From Lachnospiraceae bacterium UBA5902 (GTDB taxonomy: Bacteria > Bacillota > Clostridia > Lachnospirales > Lachnospiraceae), in NCBI GenBank assembly GCA_002431865.1, contig DJEI01000101.1, positions 1-22,677 of the forward strand: a DNA stretch of 22,677 nucleotides. Direction: 5' to 3'. Of the stretch, positions 16,348-22,677 are shown one piece after another (position 1 is the stretch's first letter; each line of letters starts with the position of its first letter). The notes under the pieces were generated by a model. It was not told where the DNA came from. It worked only from the letters and a program-made list of their open reading frames with translations, and searched no databases. The translations under genes were made by a program, and so were the position numbers.

Positions 16348-16827
16348 TTGGAAGACCATGCAGGGATTGCACAACTTGTAGAGATGTATGCATCGATGAT
16401 CTATCGCATCGCATATACGCGCATGCAAAATGTCGCCGATGCAGAGGATATCACCCAGGAGGTTTTGCTCAAATATCTGAAAGCGGACAAAACCTTCCGG
16501 GATGAAGAACATCGAAAGATGTGGCTGATCAGAGTGACAGTAAATACAATTAAATCAAATGTGACAAGTGCGTGGCGAAGACATACGGTTGCCTTAGATG
16601 ATGTAACAGAACCTTCGTACGAGGCGTCAGATCTGCCTGTATTGAAAGAAAAGGTGGAGAGACTTCCAGAGCGTTATCGATTGCCGATGTATCTTTATTA
16701 TTATGAAGAGTTAACGGTAAAGGAGATTGCGCATGTGACGAAAAGTACGGAGGGAACAGTGAAGTCGCTTTTGAGCAGGGGGAGAAAGATGCTCAGGGAC
16801 GAATTGAAGGAGGATGACTATGTCTGA
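16348..16827 (+). CDS. ECF-type RNA polymerase sigma factor (second pair)
   Basis: A 159-residue sigma-70 family factor with region 2 (about residues 8-70: YASMIYRIAYTRMQNVADAEDITQEVLLKYL, MWLIRVTVNTIKSN) and region 4 (about 105-153: LPERYRLPMYLYYYEELTVKEIAHVTKSTEGTVKSLLSRGRKML). I start at TTG 16348 because GGAGG (16336-16340) lies 7 nt upstream; a further in-frame TTG at 16327 lies upstream of that ribosome site and is less likely. It is shorter than, and clearly different from, the sigma at 13463, so this is not a recent duplication. Overlaps the following gene by 8 nt. Confidence 0.88.
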   Translation: MEDHAGIAQLVEMYASMIYRIAYTRMQNVADAEDITQEVLLKYLKADKTFRDEEHRKMWLIRVTVNTIKSNVTSAWRRHTVALDDVTEPSYEASDLPVLKEKVERLPERYRLPMYLYYYEELTVKEIAHVTKSTEGTVKSLLSRGRKMLRDELKEDDYV

Positions 16828-17455
16828 AAACATGAAAAAGATATATCAGGCTTACGCTGATGCGATTGCACCTGATCCAGACATGGAGGCACGCCTGAAA
16901 CGGCAACTGTATGCAGAAATGCAGGGAGAACGTCCCAGGAAACGAAACTATGGAAGAAGGCAATTTTCACGGTGGCTGGTTGTAGCGTGTATGCTGTTCC
17001 TTGTGAGTGGTGGATGCCTTACCTATGCAATAACAAGAGCAACCGGACAGACAGGGAGAGAGCGCTGGATCGTCGAAGAAAGTACAAATGAAAACCGGCT
17101 GCTCGGACAAAAAAATGTTGCCATTACCGATATGAATCGGTATTCGGAAGAAGAAAGACCTTGGATTCTGCAGCAGATGCTTCGATTTGATTCGGTTATT
17201 GTACTCTGTGATGTGACAGATGCAAATGGTGCAGGAGAACAGACACGTATGTCCGAAACAGAGCTTCAGGCATTATGTGCGTCGTTACAGACTGCGGTGA
17301 TTTGTGATGGTGCAACAGCAGCAGACATGTCGACGAAATCAGCGGTTCGCTATCAGGTACTGATACAATATAAACCGTTTATTAAATTTACGGTATATGA
17401 TGGCACATATTTACAAATCGAGGACGAAACTACGATTTATAAAATAAAAAATTAA
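16820..17455 (+). CDS. membrane protein, probable anti-sigma factor of the second ECF sigma
   Basis: A 211-residue single-pass protein with a cytoplasmic N-terminal part of about 50 residues ending in a basic run (RPRKRNYGRRQ), one membrane helix (about 52-70), and an extracellular domain of about 140 residues. I start at ATG 16820, 6 nt after AAGGAGG (16807-16813); the in-frame ATG at 16814 directly abuts the ribosome site. Gene order and overlap with the sigma gene, plus topology, suggest an anti-sigma; no zinc motif is visible. The extracellular domain is unlike the one in the first pair, so the two systems likely sense different cues. Confidence 0.65.
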   Translation: MSENMKKIYQAYADAIAPDPDMEARLKRQLYAEMQGERPRKRNYGRRQFSRWLVVACMLFLVSGGCLTYAITRATGQTGRERWIVEESTNENRLLGQKNVAITDMNRYSEEERPWILQQMLRFDSVIVLCDVTDANGAGEQTRMSETELQALCASLQTAVICDGATAADMSTKSAVRYQVLIQYKPFIKFTVYDGTYLQIEDETTIYKIKN

Positions 17456-17470
17456 AAAGTACCATAAAAA

Positions 17471-17544
17471 AGGAATCCTCCTTCGTATCTTATATAGAGG
17501 CTTTTGAAAACAAAGATTTATATAAGATCGAAGGAGGATTTTTT
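17471..17544 (+). promoter_or_regulatory. long hairpin burying the ribosome site of the VWA lipoprotein gene
   Basis: AATCCTCCTTCG (17474-17485) then TCTTATATA (17488-17496) pair with TATATAAGA (17519-17527) and CGAAGGAGGATT (17529-17540), with one or two unpaired bases in the middle and a 22-nt loop. The 3' arm contains the AAGGAGGA ribosome site, and the T-run after it leads straight into ATG 17545. The same structure is therefore both a convincing intrinsic terminator for the upstream anti-sigma gene and a cover over the downstream start. Confidence 0.7.
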
Positions 17545-19209
17545 ATGAGAAAACGAATTTTAGCAATGGCGTTAAGTATCTGCATGGCGGCGGCTGTGTG
17601 TGGATGTGGGAATGCCAAAACAAAGCAGGCGGAGACAGGAACCAATGCGACCGAAATGACACCGGAGATATCAGAGGATTACGGTGAAATGGTAGAAGAT
17701 TCCATGATTGCTTCTGATGAATGTAATGCGATGCCGGCATCGGACGATTATTACGAGGAGCCGGAAGACTGGAACACAAATGAGTATTCCTATACAGAGG
17801 AGAATCCATGGATGAGCGTACAGACGTCACCGCTTTCGACCTTCGCCGCCGATGTCGATACGGCAAGCTATACGCAGATCCGGAGTGCGATCGAAAATGG
17901 GTACGAGATTGATCCGGCGATGGTGCGTATCGAGGAAATGCTCAATTATTTCCATTACGATTATCCGCTCCCGAAGGACGATGAGAAATTTGCAGTGTAC
18001 ACAGAGTATATGGATTGTCCTTGGAATGACGATACGAAGCTGGCGCTTGTCTCGATGAACACGCAGGCAATTGATTTTAAGGATGCGCCTGCATCGAATC
18101 TCGTATTCCTGATCGATGTGTCCGGTTCGATGTTTGATGATAACAGGCTTCCGCTTGTGCAGCAGTCGCTCACGATGCTGGCAGAGAATCTGACCGAGAA
18201 GGATCGTGTATCTATCGTGACATATGCCGGTTCGGATGAAGTGGTTCTGAAGGGCGTAAGTGGTGACAACTATCATGAGATCTCGTCCGCGATTGAAGGG
18301 CTCGAAGCGTATGGAAGCACGAATGGCAGTGCGGGAATTGAGACCGCATATGACCTTGCACAGGAATACTTCATCAAGAGTGGAAATAACCGCGTGATCC
18401 TCTGTACTGATGGAGATCTGAATGTCGGGTTGACAAGCGAGGGACAATTGGAGAAGCTGATCACGGAGAAGAAGGAAAGCGGTGTGTTCTTAAGCACCTT
18501 TGGTGTCGGCTATGGCAATTACAAGGACAATAAGCTGGAACTGCTTGCAGACAAAGGAAATGGAAACTACGCGTATATCGACTCGATGTTTGAGGCGAAG
18601 AAAGCGCTGGTCGATGAGCTTGGTGCCAATATGGTGACTGTGGCAAAGGATGTCAAATTACAGGTAGAATTCAACCCGGAGCAGGTGAAGGGCTACCGGT
18701 TGACCGGCTACGAAAACCGCGTGATGGCAGCCGAGGATTTCGCGGATGACACAAAAGATGGCGGAGAGATGGGCGCCGGACACAGTGTGACCGCACTCTA
18801 TGAAATCATCCCGGCTGATTCGGATATGGAACTGCCGGAGACGAACTTAAAATACGGCGAAACCGCGCAGGTTGTAATCTGTGGAACCGAAGATTACACC
18901 GATGAATTATTCACAGTCAATATCCGCTACAAAGAGCCGGATGGCGAGGAGAGCAAACTGGAATCCTACCCATGCAAGACAGAAAATTACAACAAAGACG
19001 GTTCTGACAACCTGCGTTTTGCAGCCAGCGTCGCCGCCTTCGGAATGCTCTTGAAAGACAGCGAATATTCTGGCAGTGCAGACCTTGGCATGGTGTACAC
19101 ACTTGCAAAAGACACCGTAGGCAAGGATGAATATAAGAAGGAGTATATGTCGTTGGTCAGAGAATATGAGCAGAATCAGAAAGGAGTATTCACAGACATA
19201 ACAGAATAA
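17545..19209 (+). CDS. VWA-domain lipoprotein (YfbK-like)
   Basis: A 554-residue lipoprotein. The signal peptide ends in VCGC with Cys21 as the probable lipidated residue; a low-complexity acidic tether follows (about 25-90). The YfbK-type N-terminal segment STFAADVDTASYT (98-110) precedes a von Willebrand A domain with an intact MIDAS DVSGSM (191-196), a downstream Thr/Asp pair in ILCTDGDLNVG, and a C-terminal DUF3520-like region (about 370-550). Such proteins are anchored on the outer face and bind metal and probably protein partners; YfbK function is not established. It follows the second sigma/anti-sigma pair and is preceded by a hairpin masking its ribosome site, suggesting it is regulated output of that system. 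Confidence 0.88.
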   Translation: MRKRILAMALSICMAAAVCGCGNAKTKQAETGTNATEMTPEISEDYGEMVEDSMIASDECNAMPASDDYYEEPEDWNTNEYSYTEENPWMSVQTSPLSTFAADVDTASYTQIRSAIENGYEIDPAMVRIEEMLNYFHYDYPLPKDDEKFAVYTEYMDCPWNDDTKLALVSMNTQAIDFKDAPASNLVFLIDVSGSMFDDNRLPLVQQSLTMLAENLTEKDRVSIVTYAGSDEVVLKGVSGDNYHEISSAIEGLEAYGSTNGSAGIETAYDLAQEYFIKSGNNRVILCTDGDLNVGLTSEGQLEKLITEKKESGVFLSTFGVGYGNYKDNKLELLADKGNGNYAYIDSMFEAKKALVDELGANMVTVAKDVKLQVEFNPEQVKGYRLTGYENRVMAAEDFADDTKDGGEMGAGHSVTALYEIIPADSDMELPETNLKYGETAQVVICGTEDYTDELFTVNIRYKEPDGEESKLESYPCKTENYNKDGSDNLRFAASVAAFGMLLKDSEYSGSADLGMVYTLAKDTVGKDEYKKEYMSLVREYEQNQKGVFTDITE

Positions 19210-19298
19210 AAAATGAACAGATAGTGCGAATTTAAGTTTATCTGTATAATATTCAATATCTAGCAGATATATCTATAACGCAATTATATCAACACCCA

Positions 19299-19444
19299 GC
19301 AGGCATATCGGACAAATGGATTCCAAGAAGGGGCATTTGCGACCGCCGGTACTTAATGAGCACGAAGTGCGAATTTAGTACCGATGCGCGGAGCAACTAA
19401 GCGGAAGCGGCCCCGGATTGGAAGCATTTGTCCGATATGCCTGC
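19299..19444 (+). repeat. structured palindromic element, copy C (upstream of the amylase gene)
   Basis: Third copy, the most diverged. Arms 19299-19318 and 19425-19444 are a perfect 20-bp inverted repeat. Inside: TTCCAA (19321-19326)/TTGGAA (19418-19423); GGGGC (19330-19334)/GCCCC (19410-19414); CCGC (19343-19346)/GCGG (19388-19391). Next come GGTACT (19348-19353)/AGTACC (19377-19382), the conserved ACTTAATGA/GAATTTAGT strands around hairpin GCAC-GAA-GTGC (19360-19370), and GC-GGAA-GC (19401-19408). Relative to copies A and B nearly every helix has changed on both sides. AAGTTTAT (19234-19241) and ATAAACTT (19477-19484) enclose it. The gap 19210-19548 otherwise holds a short hairpin (19217-19245) and the amylase promoter. 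Confidence 0.78.
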
Positions 19445-19482
19445 GTCCGTTAGAAGAGTCCATTAGAAATAGGAAAATAAAC

Positions 19483-19511
19483 TTTACGTAACCAAAACCA
19501 TTTGATATAAT
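19483..19511 (+). promoter_or_regulatory. sigma-A promoter of the amylase gene
   Basis: TTTACG (19483-19488), 17 nt, TATAAT (19506-19511). It lies downstream of copy C, so that element is not part of the transcript from this promoter. Confidence 0.65.
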
Positions 19512-19531
19512 ACTTTAAAATGTTAAAGTAT
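19510..19531. promoter_or_regulatory. palindrome overlapping the amylase -10 and start site
   Basis: ATACTTTAA-AATG-TTAAAGTAT, a perfect 9-bp inverted repeat, starts inside the -10 box and spans the probable transcription start. The position is that of a repressor operator; it could also be a 5' mRNA hairpin. It is not a cre (CcpA) site. Confidence 0.45.
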
Positions 19532-19548
19532 TGCGGAGGTAGAAACTC

Positions 19549-21003
19549 ATGGGTATGAATGGAACTATGATGCAGTATTTTCAGTGGGACCTTCCTGCAG
19601 ATGCATCGCTTTGGAAAGCACTGGCAGAGGATGCGGCAAAATTAAAGACCGCAGGGGTAACTGCAGTCTGGATGCCACCAGCATATAAAGGTGCACAGGG
19701 AAAAGAAGATGTCGGATACGGTGTCTATGATTTGTATGATCTGGGTGAGTTTGATCAGAAGGGTTCGATTCCAACAAAATATGGAACGAAGGATGAATAT
19801 CTGGCAGCAATCAAGGCACTGCATGCCAAGAAGATTCAGGTATATGCAGATATTGTATTGAATCATAGAATTGGTGCAGATGATGTTGAGCAGGTATCTG
19901 CCGAAGAGTTTAATGCGAACAGCCGGAATCAGATGGTAGGTGATTCTAAGACGATTGGGGCGTGGACGAAGTTTACATTTCCGGGTAGAAAAGGAAAGTA
20001 TTCCGATTTTACATGGAACTGGACACATTTTGACGGCATTGATTGGGATCAGGACAGAGCGGTCAAATCTATCTTCAAATTTGATGGAAAGACTTGGGAC
20101 AAGAATGTGGATTCCGAGCTTGGAAACTACGATTATCTGATGGGCGCGGATCTGGACTTTGACAATCCGGAGGTAACGGAGGAGCTTACCCGCTGGGGTA
20201 AGTGGTATACCGAGCAGACAGGCATTGACGGATACCGCCTCGATGCAGTGAAGCATATTAATAAATATTTCTACAAAGACTGGTTACGTGCCATGAAAGA
20301 AGATGTCGATAGGGATTTATTCGCAGTCGGCGAGTACTGGCACTGGGATGTCAATGTATTACAGGATTACATAAATGCGAATGAGAGCGAGTTAAGCCTC
20401 TTCGATGTTCCATTGCATTTTAATTTCCACAATTGCTCGAAGGCACATGGCAATTATGATCTGCGAACGATCTTAGACGGTACACTCGCGAAGGTCAATC
20501 CGATGAAGGCAGTGACCTTTGTCGACAATCATGACAGCCAGCCTGGACAGTCACTGGAATCATGGGTAGAAGACTGGTTCAAGCCGATGGCATATGCGGT
20601 CATCCTGCTTCGTCAGGAAGGATATCCATGTGTATTCTATGGTGATTACAAGGGAATCCCAACGGCAAAGATCAAGGCGAAGAAGCGGGAGCTTGACAAG
20701 CTGATGAGACTTCGTAAGAATCAGGCATATGGTGCACAGCATGATTATTTTGATGATCCGAACTGTATCGGATGGACACGTGAGGGCGATGAGGAGCATA
20801 AGAATTCTGGTATGGCAGTTGTGATCTCTGATGGAACCGGTGGCACAAAGCATATGTATATTGGCAAGCAGTTTGCTGGATGTCATTTCGCAGATGCGAT
20901 GGGAAATGCAAAATACAACATCAAGATTGATGAAGAAGGCTTCGGTGATTTCTATGTAAACCGTGACGCCGTGGCAGTCTGGGTGCACAAAGAGAATAAA
21001 TAG
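19549..21003 (+). CDS. cytoplasmic alpha-amylase (GH13)
   Basis: A 484-residue glycoside hydrolase family 13 enzyme, close to the bacterial GH13_5 liquefying-type/cytoplasmic AmyA group; it cleaves internal alpha-1,4 links in maltodextrin or glycogen. It starts MGMNGTMMQYFQWDLPAD with no signal peptide, so it acts inside the cell. Conserved regions: VYADIVLNHR (98-107), GYRLDAVKH with nucleophile Asp232, GEYW with acid/base Glu262, and FVDNHDSQ with Asp329. The C-terminal beta domain ends VAVWVHKENK. A CGGAGGT site lies just before ATG 19549. The gene has its own promoter with a palindrome over the start region. Followed at 27 nt by yerC without a terminator, so the two may be co-transcribed. 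Confidence 0.94.
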   Translation: MGMNGTMMQYFQWDLPADASLWKALAEDAAKLKTAGVTAVWMPPAYKGAQGKEDVGYGVYDLYDLGEFDQKGSIPTKYGTKDEYLAAIKALHAKKIQVYADIVLNHRIGADDVEQVSAEEFNANSRNQMVGDSKTIGAWTKFTFPGRKGKYSDFTWNWTHFDGIDWDQDRAVKSIFKFDGKTWDKNVDSELGNYDYLMGADLDFDNPEVTEELTRWGKWYTEQTGIDGYRLDAVKHINKYFYKDWLRAMKEDVDRDLFAVGEYWHWDVNVLQDYINANESELSLFDVPLHFNFHNCSKAHGNYDLRTILDGTLAKVNPMKAVTFVDNHDSQPGQSLESWVEDWFKPMAYAVILLRQEGYPCVFYGDYKGIPTAKIKAKKRELDKLMRLRKNQAYGAQHDYFDDPNCIGWTREGDEEHKNSGMAVVISDGTGGTKHMYIGKQFAGCHFADAMGNAKYNIKIDEEGFGDFYVNRDAVAVWVHKENK

Positions 21004-21030
21004 AATGGCTCAATATGAGTAGGTGATGAC

Positions 21031-21330
21031 ATGGAAAAGACAATACGAACACAATCTGTAAAAGAATTTCTCGAAGCTGTACTCACGCTGGAATCGGTAG
21101 ATGAATGTATGGATTTTTTTGAGGACGTCTGTACGGTCAAGGAAGTACAGTCGATCGCACAGCGGTTTGCGGTTGCGAAGATGCTGAAAGACGGAAAAAC
21201 TTACGCAGAGGTTGCAAACGAAACAGGTGCATCGACTGCTACGATCAGCCGGGTGAACCGATCCTTAAATTACGGAAATGCAAGCTACGATAAAGTGTTT
21301 GCAAGACTTGAAGAAAAAAACAAAGCATAA
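21031..21330 (+). CDS. yerC: YerC/YecD-family TrpR-like DNA-binding protein
   Basis: A 99-residue protein of the TrpR-related YerC/YecD family. The N-terminal half is helical (KEFLEAVLTLESVDECMDFFEDVCTVKEVQSIAQRFAVAKML), and a helix-turn-helix follows at about residues 56-77 (TYAEVANETGASTATISRVNRSL), as in TrpR. The family regulates poorly known targets. TAGGTGAT is a weak ribosome site before ATG 21031. It sits 27 nt after the amylase gene; regulation of that gene through its start-site palindrome is possible but untested. Length is typical. Confidence 0.9.
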   Translation: MEKTIRTQSVKEFLEAVLTLESVDECMDFFEDVCTVKEVQSIAQRFAVAKMLKDGKTYAEVANETGASTATISRVNRSLNYGNASYDKVFARLEEKNKA

Positions 21331-21376
21331 AAAATTGCTGCCTGGACGCATAGCGGTTCAGACAGCATTTTTTTTT
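21331..21376. terminator. bidirectional terminator between yerC and the DUF378 gene
   Basis: GCTG-C-CTG pairs with CAG-A-CAGC with one internal mismatch, flanked by an A-tract on the left and nine T residues on the right. The convergent genes end on either side, and the DUF378 stop codon lies at the edge of the T-run, so one structure serves both. Confidence 0.8.
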
Positions 21377-21575
21377 AGGCGTCTGCACAAGCTCTTCCGT
21401 ACAGACTGATCATGTAGAGCCCGGCAAGACCAACCAAAGCATAAATGACACGTGTAAATGCGGTTGCATCGCCGAAGATCCCGGACACGAGATTGAAATC
21501 GAAGAAACCAATCAGGCCCCAGTTGATCGCACCAATGATGGCAATTGTAAGAGCCACACCGTTTAATACTTTCAT
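21375..21575 (-). CDS. DUF378-family small membrane protein
   Basis: A 66-residue protein with two membrane helices (about 5-25 and 40-58) and the family motif GAINWGLIGFFDFNLV. DUF378 proteins are small, widespread and of unknown function. On the minus strand GGAGG (complement of 21582-21586) lies 6 nt ahead of the start. It is the only minus-strand gene in the window. Its upstream region (about 21590-21700) is AT-rich and shared with the divergent purF-like gene; no minus-strand promoter is convincing. Confidence 0.88.
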   Translation of the reverse strand: MKVLNGVALTIAIIGAINWGLIGFFDFNLVSGIFGDATAFTRVIYALVGLAGLYMISLYGRACADA

Positions 21576-21672
21576 AATAAACCTCCATATACATTAAAAA
21601 TACAGAAATGTACTTTCTTACATCTATCATTTCCCACTTCCGCAAAAATATACATCCGATTATAAAAAAGTG

Positions 21673-21701
21673 TTTCAAAACAGAATTATTATTGTTATAA
21701 T
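21673..21701 (+). promoter_or_regulatory. promoter for the purF-like gene
   Basis: TTTCAA (21673-21678), 17 nt, TATAAT (21696-21701). The leader of about 65 nt contains CCAC-GAAA-GTGG (21749-21760), a stable GNRA hairpin just before the ribosome site AAAGG. Confidence 0.55.
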
Positions 21702-21772
21702 GTTATGTGGTAAAAATATGTTCAAAAATAAAAGCATACAGGGAAAGGCCACGAAAGTGGAAAGGTACAGTC

Positions 21773-22677
21773 ATGGGCGGTTTTTTTGGAGTTGCGTCAA
21801 AAGAGGATTGTGTATTTGATTTGTTTTTTGGAACAGATTATCATTCCCATCTTGGAACAAGACGTGCAGGTATGGCGGTGTATAGTGTGGAACATGGATT
21901 TGAAAAAGCAATCCATAAGATTGACAATGCACCGTTTCGGACAAAGTTTGATAAAGAAGCAAATACCATGAAAGGTAACTTCGGTATCGGATGTATCTCA
22001 GACTATGAGGCACAGCCGATCCTAGTGCGATCGCATCATGGTTCTTTTGCAATCACAACGGTTGGTAAGATCAACAATGCGCAGGAGATCATCGACACGA
22101 TCTTGGAGGGAAGAACGCATTTCTTTGAGATGAGCAACGGCGAGATCAATGCGACGGAGCTTGTAGCCGCTATTATCGACCAGAAGGATAATTTTATCGA
22201 TGGTATCCGCTATGCACAGGAAATCATTGAAGGTTCGATGTCCATGCTGATCCTGACACCGAAGGGCATTTATCTTGCAAGAGATAAATATGGAAGAACA
22301 CCAATCATCGTTGGTAAGAAGGATGGCGCATTCTGTGCGACCTTCGAGAGCTTTGCGTTTTTAAATCTCGGCTATTCGACTTACCGGGAACTTGGTCCGG
22401 GCGAGGTTGCCGTGATGACGAGCGACGCATTAAAGACACTGGTTCTGCCAGGCAAAGAGATGAAGATATGTACCTTCCTCTGGATTTACTATGGTTATCC
22501 ATCTTCAACCTATGAGGGTGTGAATGTCGAGGAGATGCGGTACCGCTGTGGACAGCTTCTTGCAAGACGTGATAATGTCAAGCCGGATATCGTTGCAGGT
22601 GTTCCGGATTCCGGTACGGCGCATGCAGTTGGATATGCAAATGAGTCTGGCATTCCATTTTCCAGACCATTTATCAA
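21773..22677 (+). CDS. amidophosphoribosyltransferase-like protein, degenerate glutaminase domain (partial at 3')
   Basis: 301 residues before the window ends. The overall layout is PurF: an N-terminal Ntn glutaminase-type domain (about 1-230) and the start of the phosphoribosyltransferase domain (PDIVAGVPDSGTAHAVGYA, about 271-290), which in PurF makes phosphoribosylamine from PRPP. However, the protein begins MGGFFGV where active PurF begins MCG with the catalytic Cys. The usual HxRYST segment reads GIGCISDYEAQP (71-82), and the oxyanion-hole HNG is replaced by TTVGKINN (95-102). So glutaminase activity is probably lost and it may use ammonia or have another role. The upstream frame contains no alternative MC start. 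ATG 21773 has AAAGG 7 nt upstream. Confidence 0.75.
   Translation, partial: MGGFFGVASKEDCVFDLFFGTDYHSHLGTRRAGMAVYSVEHGFEKAIHKIDNAPFRTKFDKEANTMKGNFGIGCISDYEAQPILVRSHHGSFAITTVGKINNAQEIIDTILEGRTHFFEMSNGEINATELVAAIIDQKDNFIDGIRYAQEIIEGSMSMLILTPKGIYLARDKYGRTPIIVGKKDGAFCATFESFAFLNLGYSTYRELGPGEVAVMTSDALKTLVLPGKEMKICTFLWIYYGYPSSTYEGVNVEEMRYRCGQLLARRDNVKPDIVAGVPDSGTAHAVGYANESGIPFSRPFI

Noticed and set aside
1..22677. tRNA, rRNA, complete insertion sequence or phage genes
   Set aside because: I saw no cloverleaf-type sequence, rRNA motif, transposase other than the Rpn-type gene, or structural phage gene.

Overview
The window looks like chromosomal DNA from an anaerobic, low-to-moderate-GC Firmicute, most likely a gut Lachnospiraceae (Roseburia/Coprococcus-like). 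The reasons are strong AAGGAGG ribosome-binding sites, short U-tailed intrinsic terminators, an oxygen-sensitive class III ribonucleotide reductase behind paired NrdR-type boxes, a cytosolic alpha-amylase, and a YerC/YecD-type regulator. The assignment is inference from content; no rRNA or tRNA gene was seen. All genes but one (a small DUF378 membrane protein) lie on the + strand.

Layout. 1-1.9 kb: an Rpn-type nuclease and a DUF2798 membrane protein with its own promoter and structured leader. 2.0-4.2 kb: uraA-upp, uracil uptake and salvage. 4.3-5.75 kb: pdxS-pdxT, pyridoxal phosphate synthase. 6.1-9.3 kb: carB without carA. 9.5-11.7 kb: nrdD without an adjacent nrdG. 11.85-12.17 kb: an array of 64-bp hairpin-bearing tandem repeats. 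12.4-13.3 kb: purC. 13.4-19.2 kb: a cell-envelope module of two ECF sigma/anti-sigma pairs, a single-pass secreted-domain protein between them, and a VWA lipoprotein whose ribosome-binding site lies inside a long hairpin. 19.5-21.3 kb: alpha-amylase and yerC. 21.4-21.6 kb: the minus-strand DUF378 gene. 21.8 kb to the end: a purF-like gene that runs off the window and lacks the usual catalytic N-terminal cysteine.

Much of the window serves nucleotide supply: uracil salvage, carbamoyl phosphate, dNTPs and two purine-pathway genes. The sigma/anti-sigma region looks like an independent envelope-sensing block.

The most striking unexplained feature is a family of three ~150-bp structured elements at 5921-6070, 12236-12386 and 19299-19444, all in the same orientation, in front of carB, purC and the amylase gene. 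Each has an 18-20 bp outer stem of entirely different sequence that remains fully paired. The shared core has a tandem G-A internal loop inside conserved ACTTAATGA/GAATTTAGT strands, a GNRA-capped mini-hairpin, and several helices with compensatory changes. This is the signature of a structured RNA, possibly mobile. I could not match it to a named family without a search.
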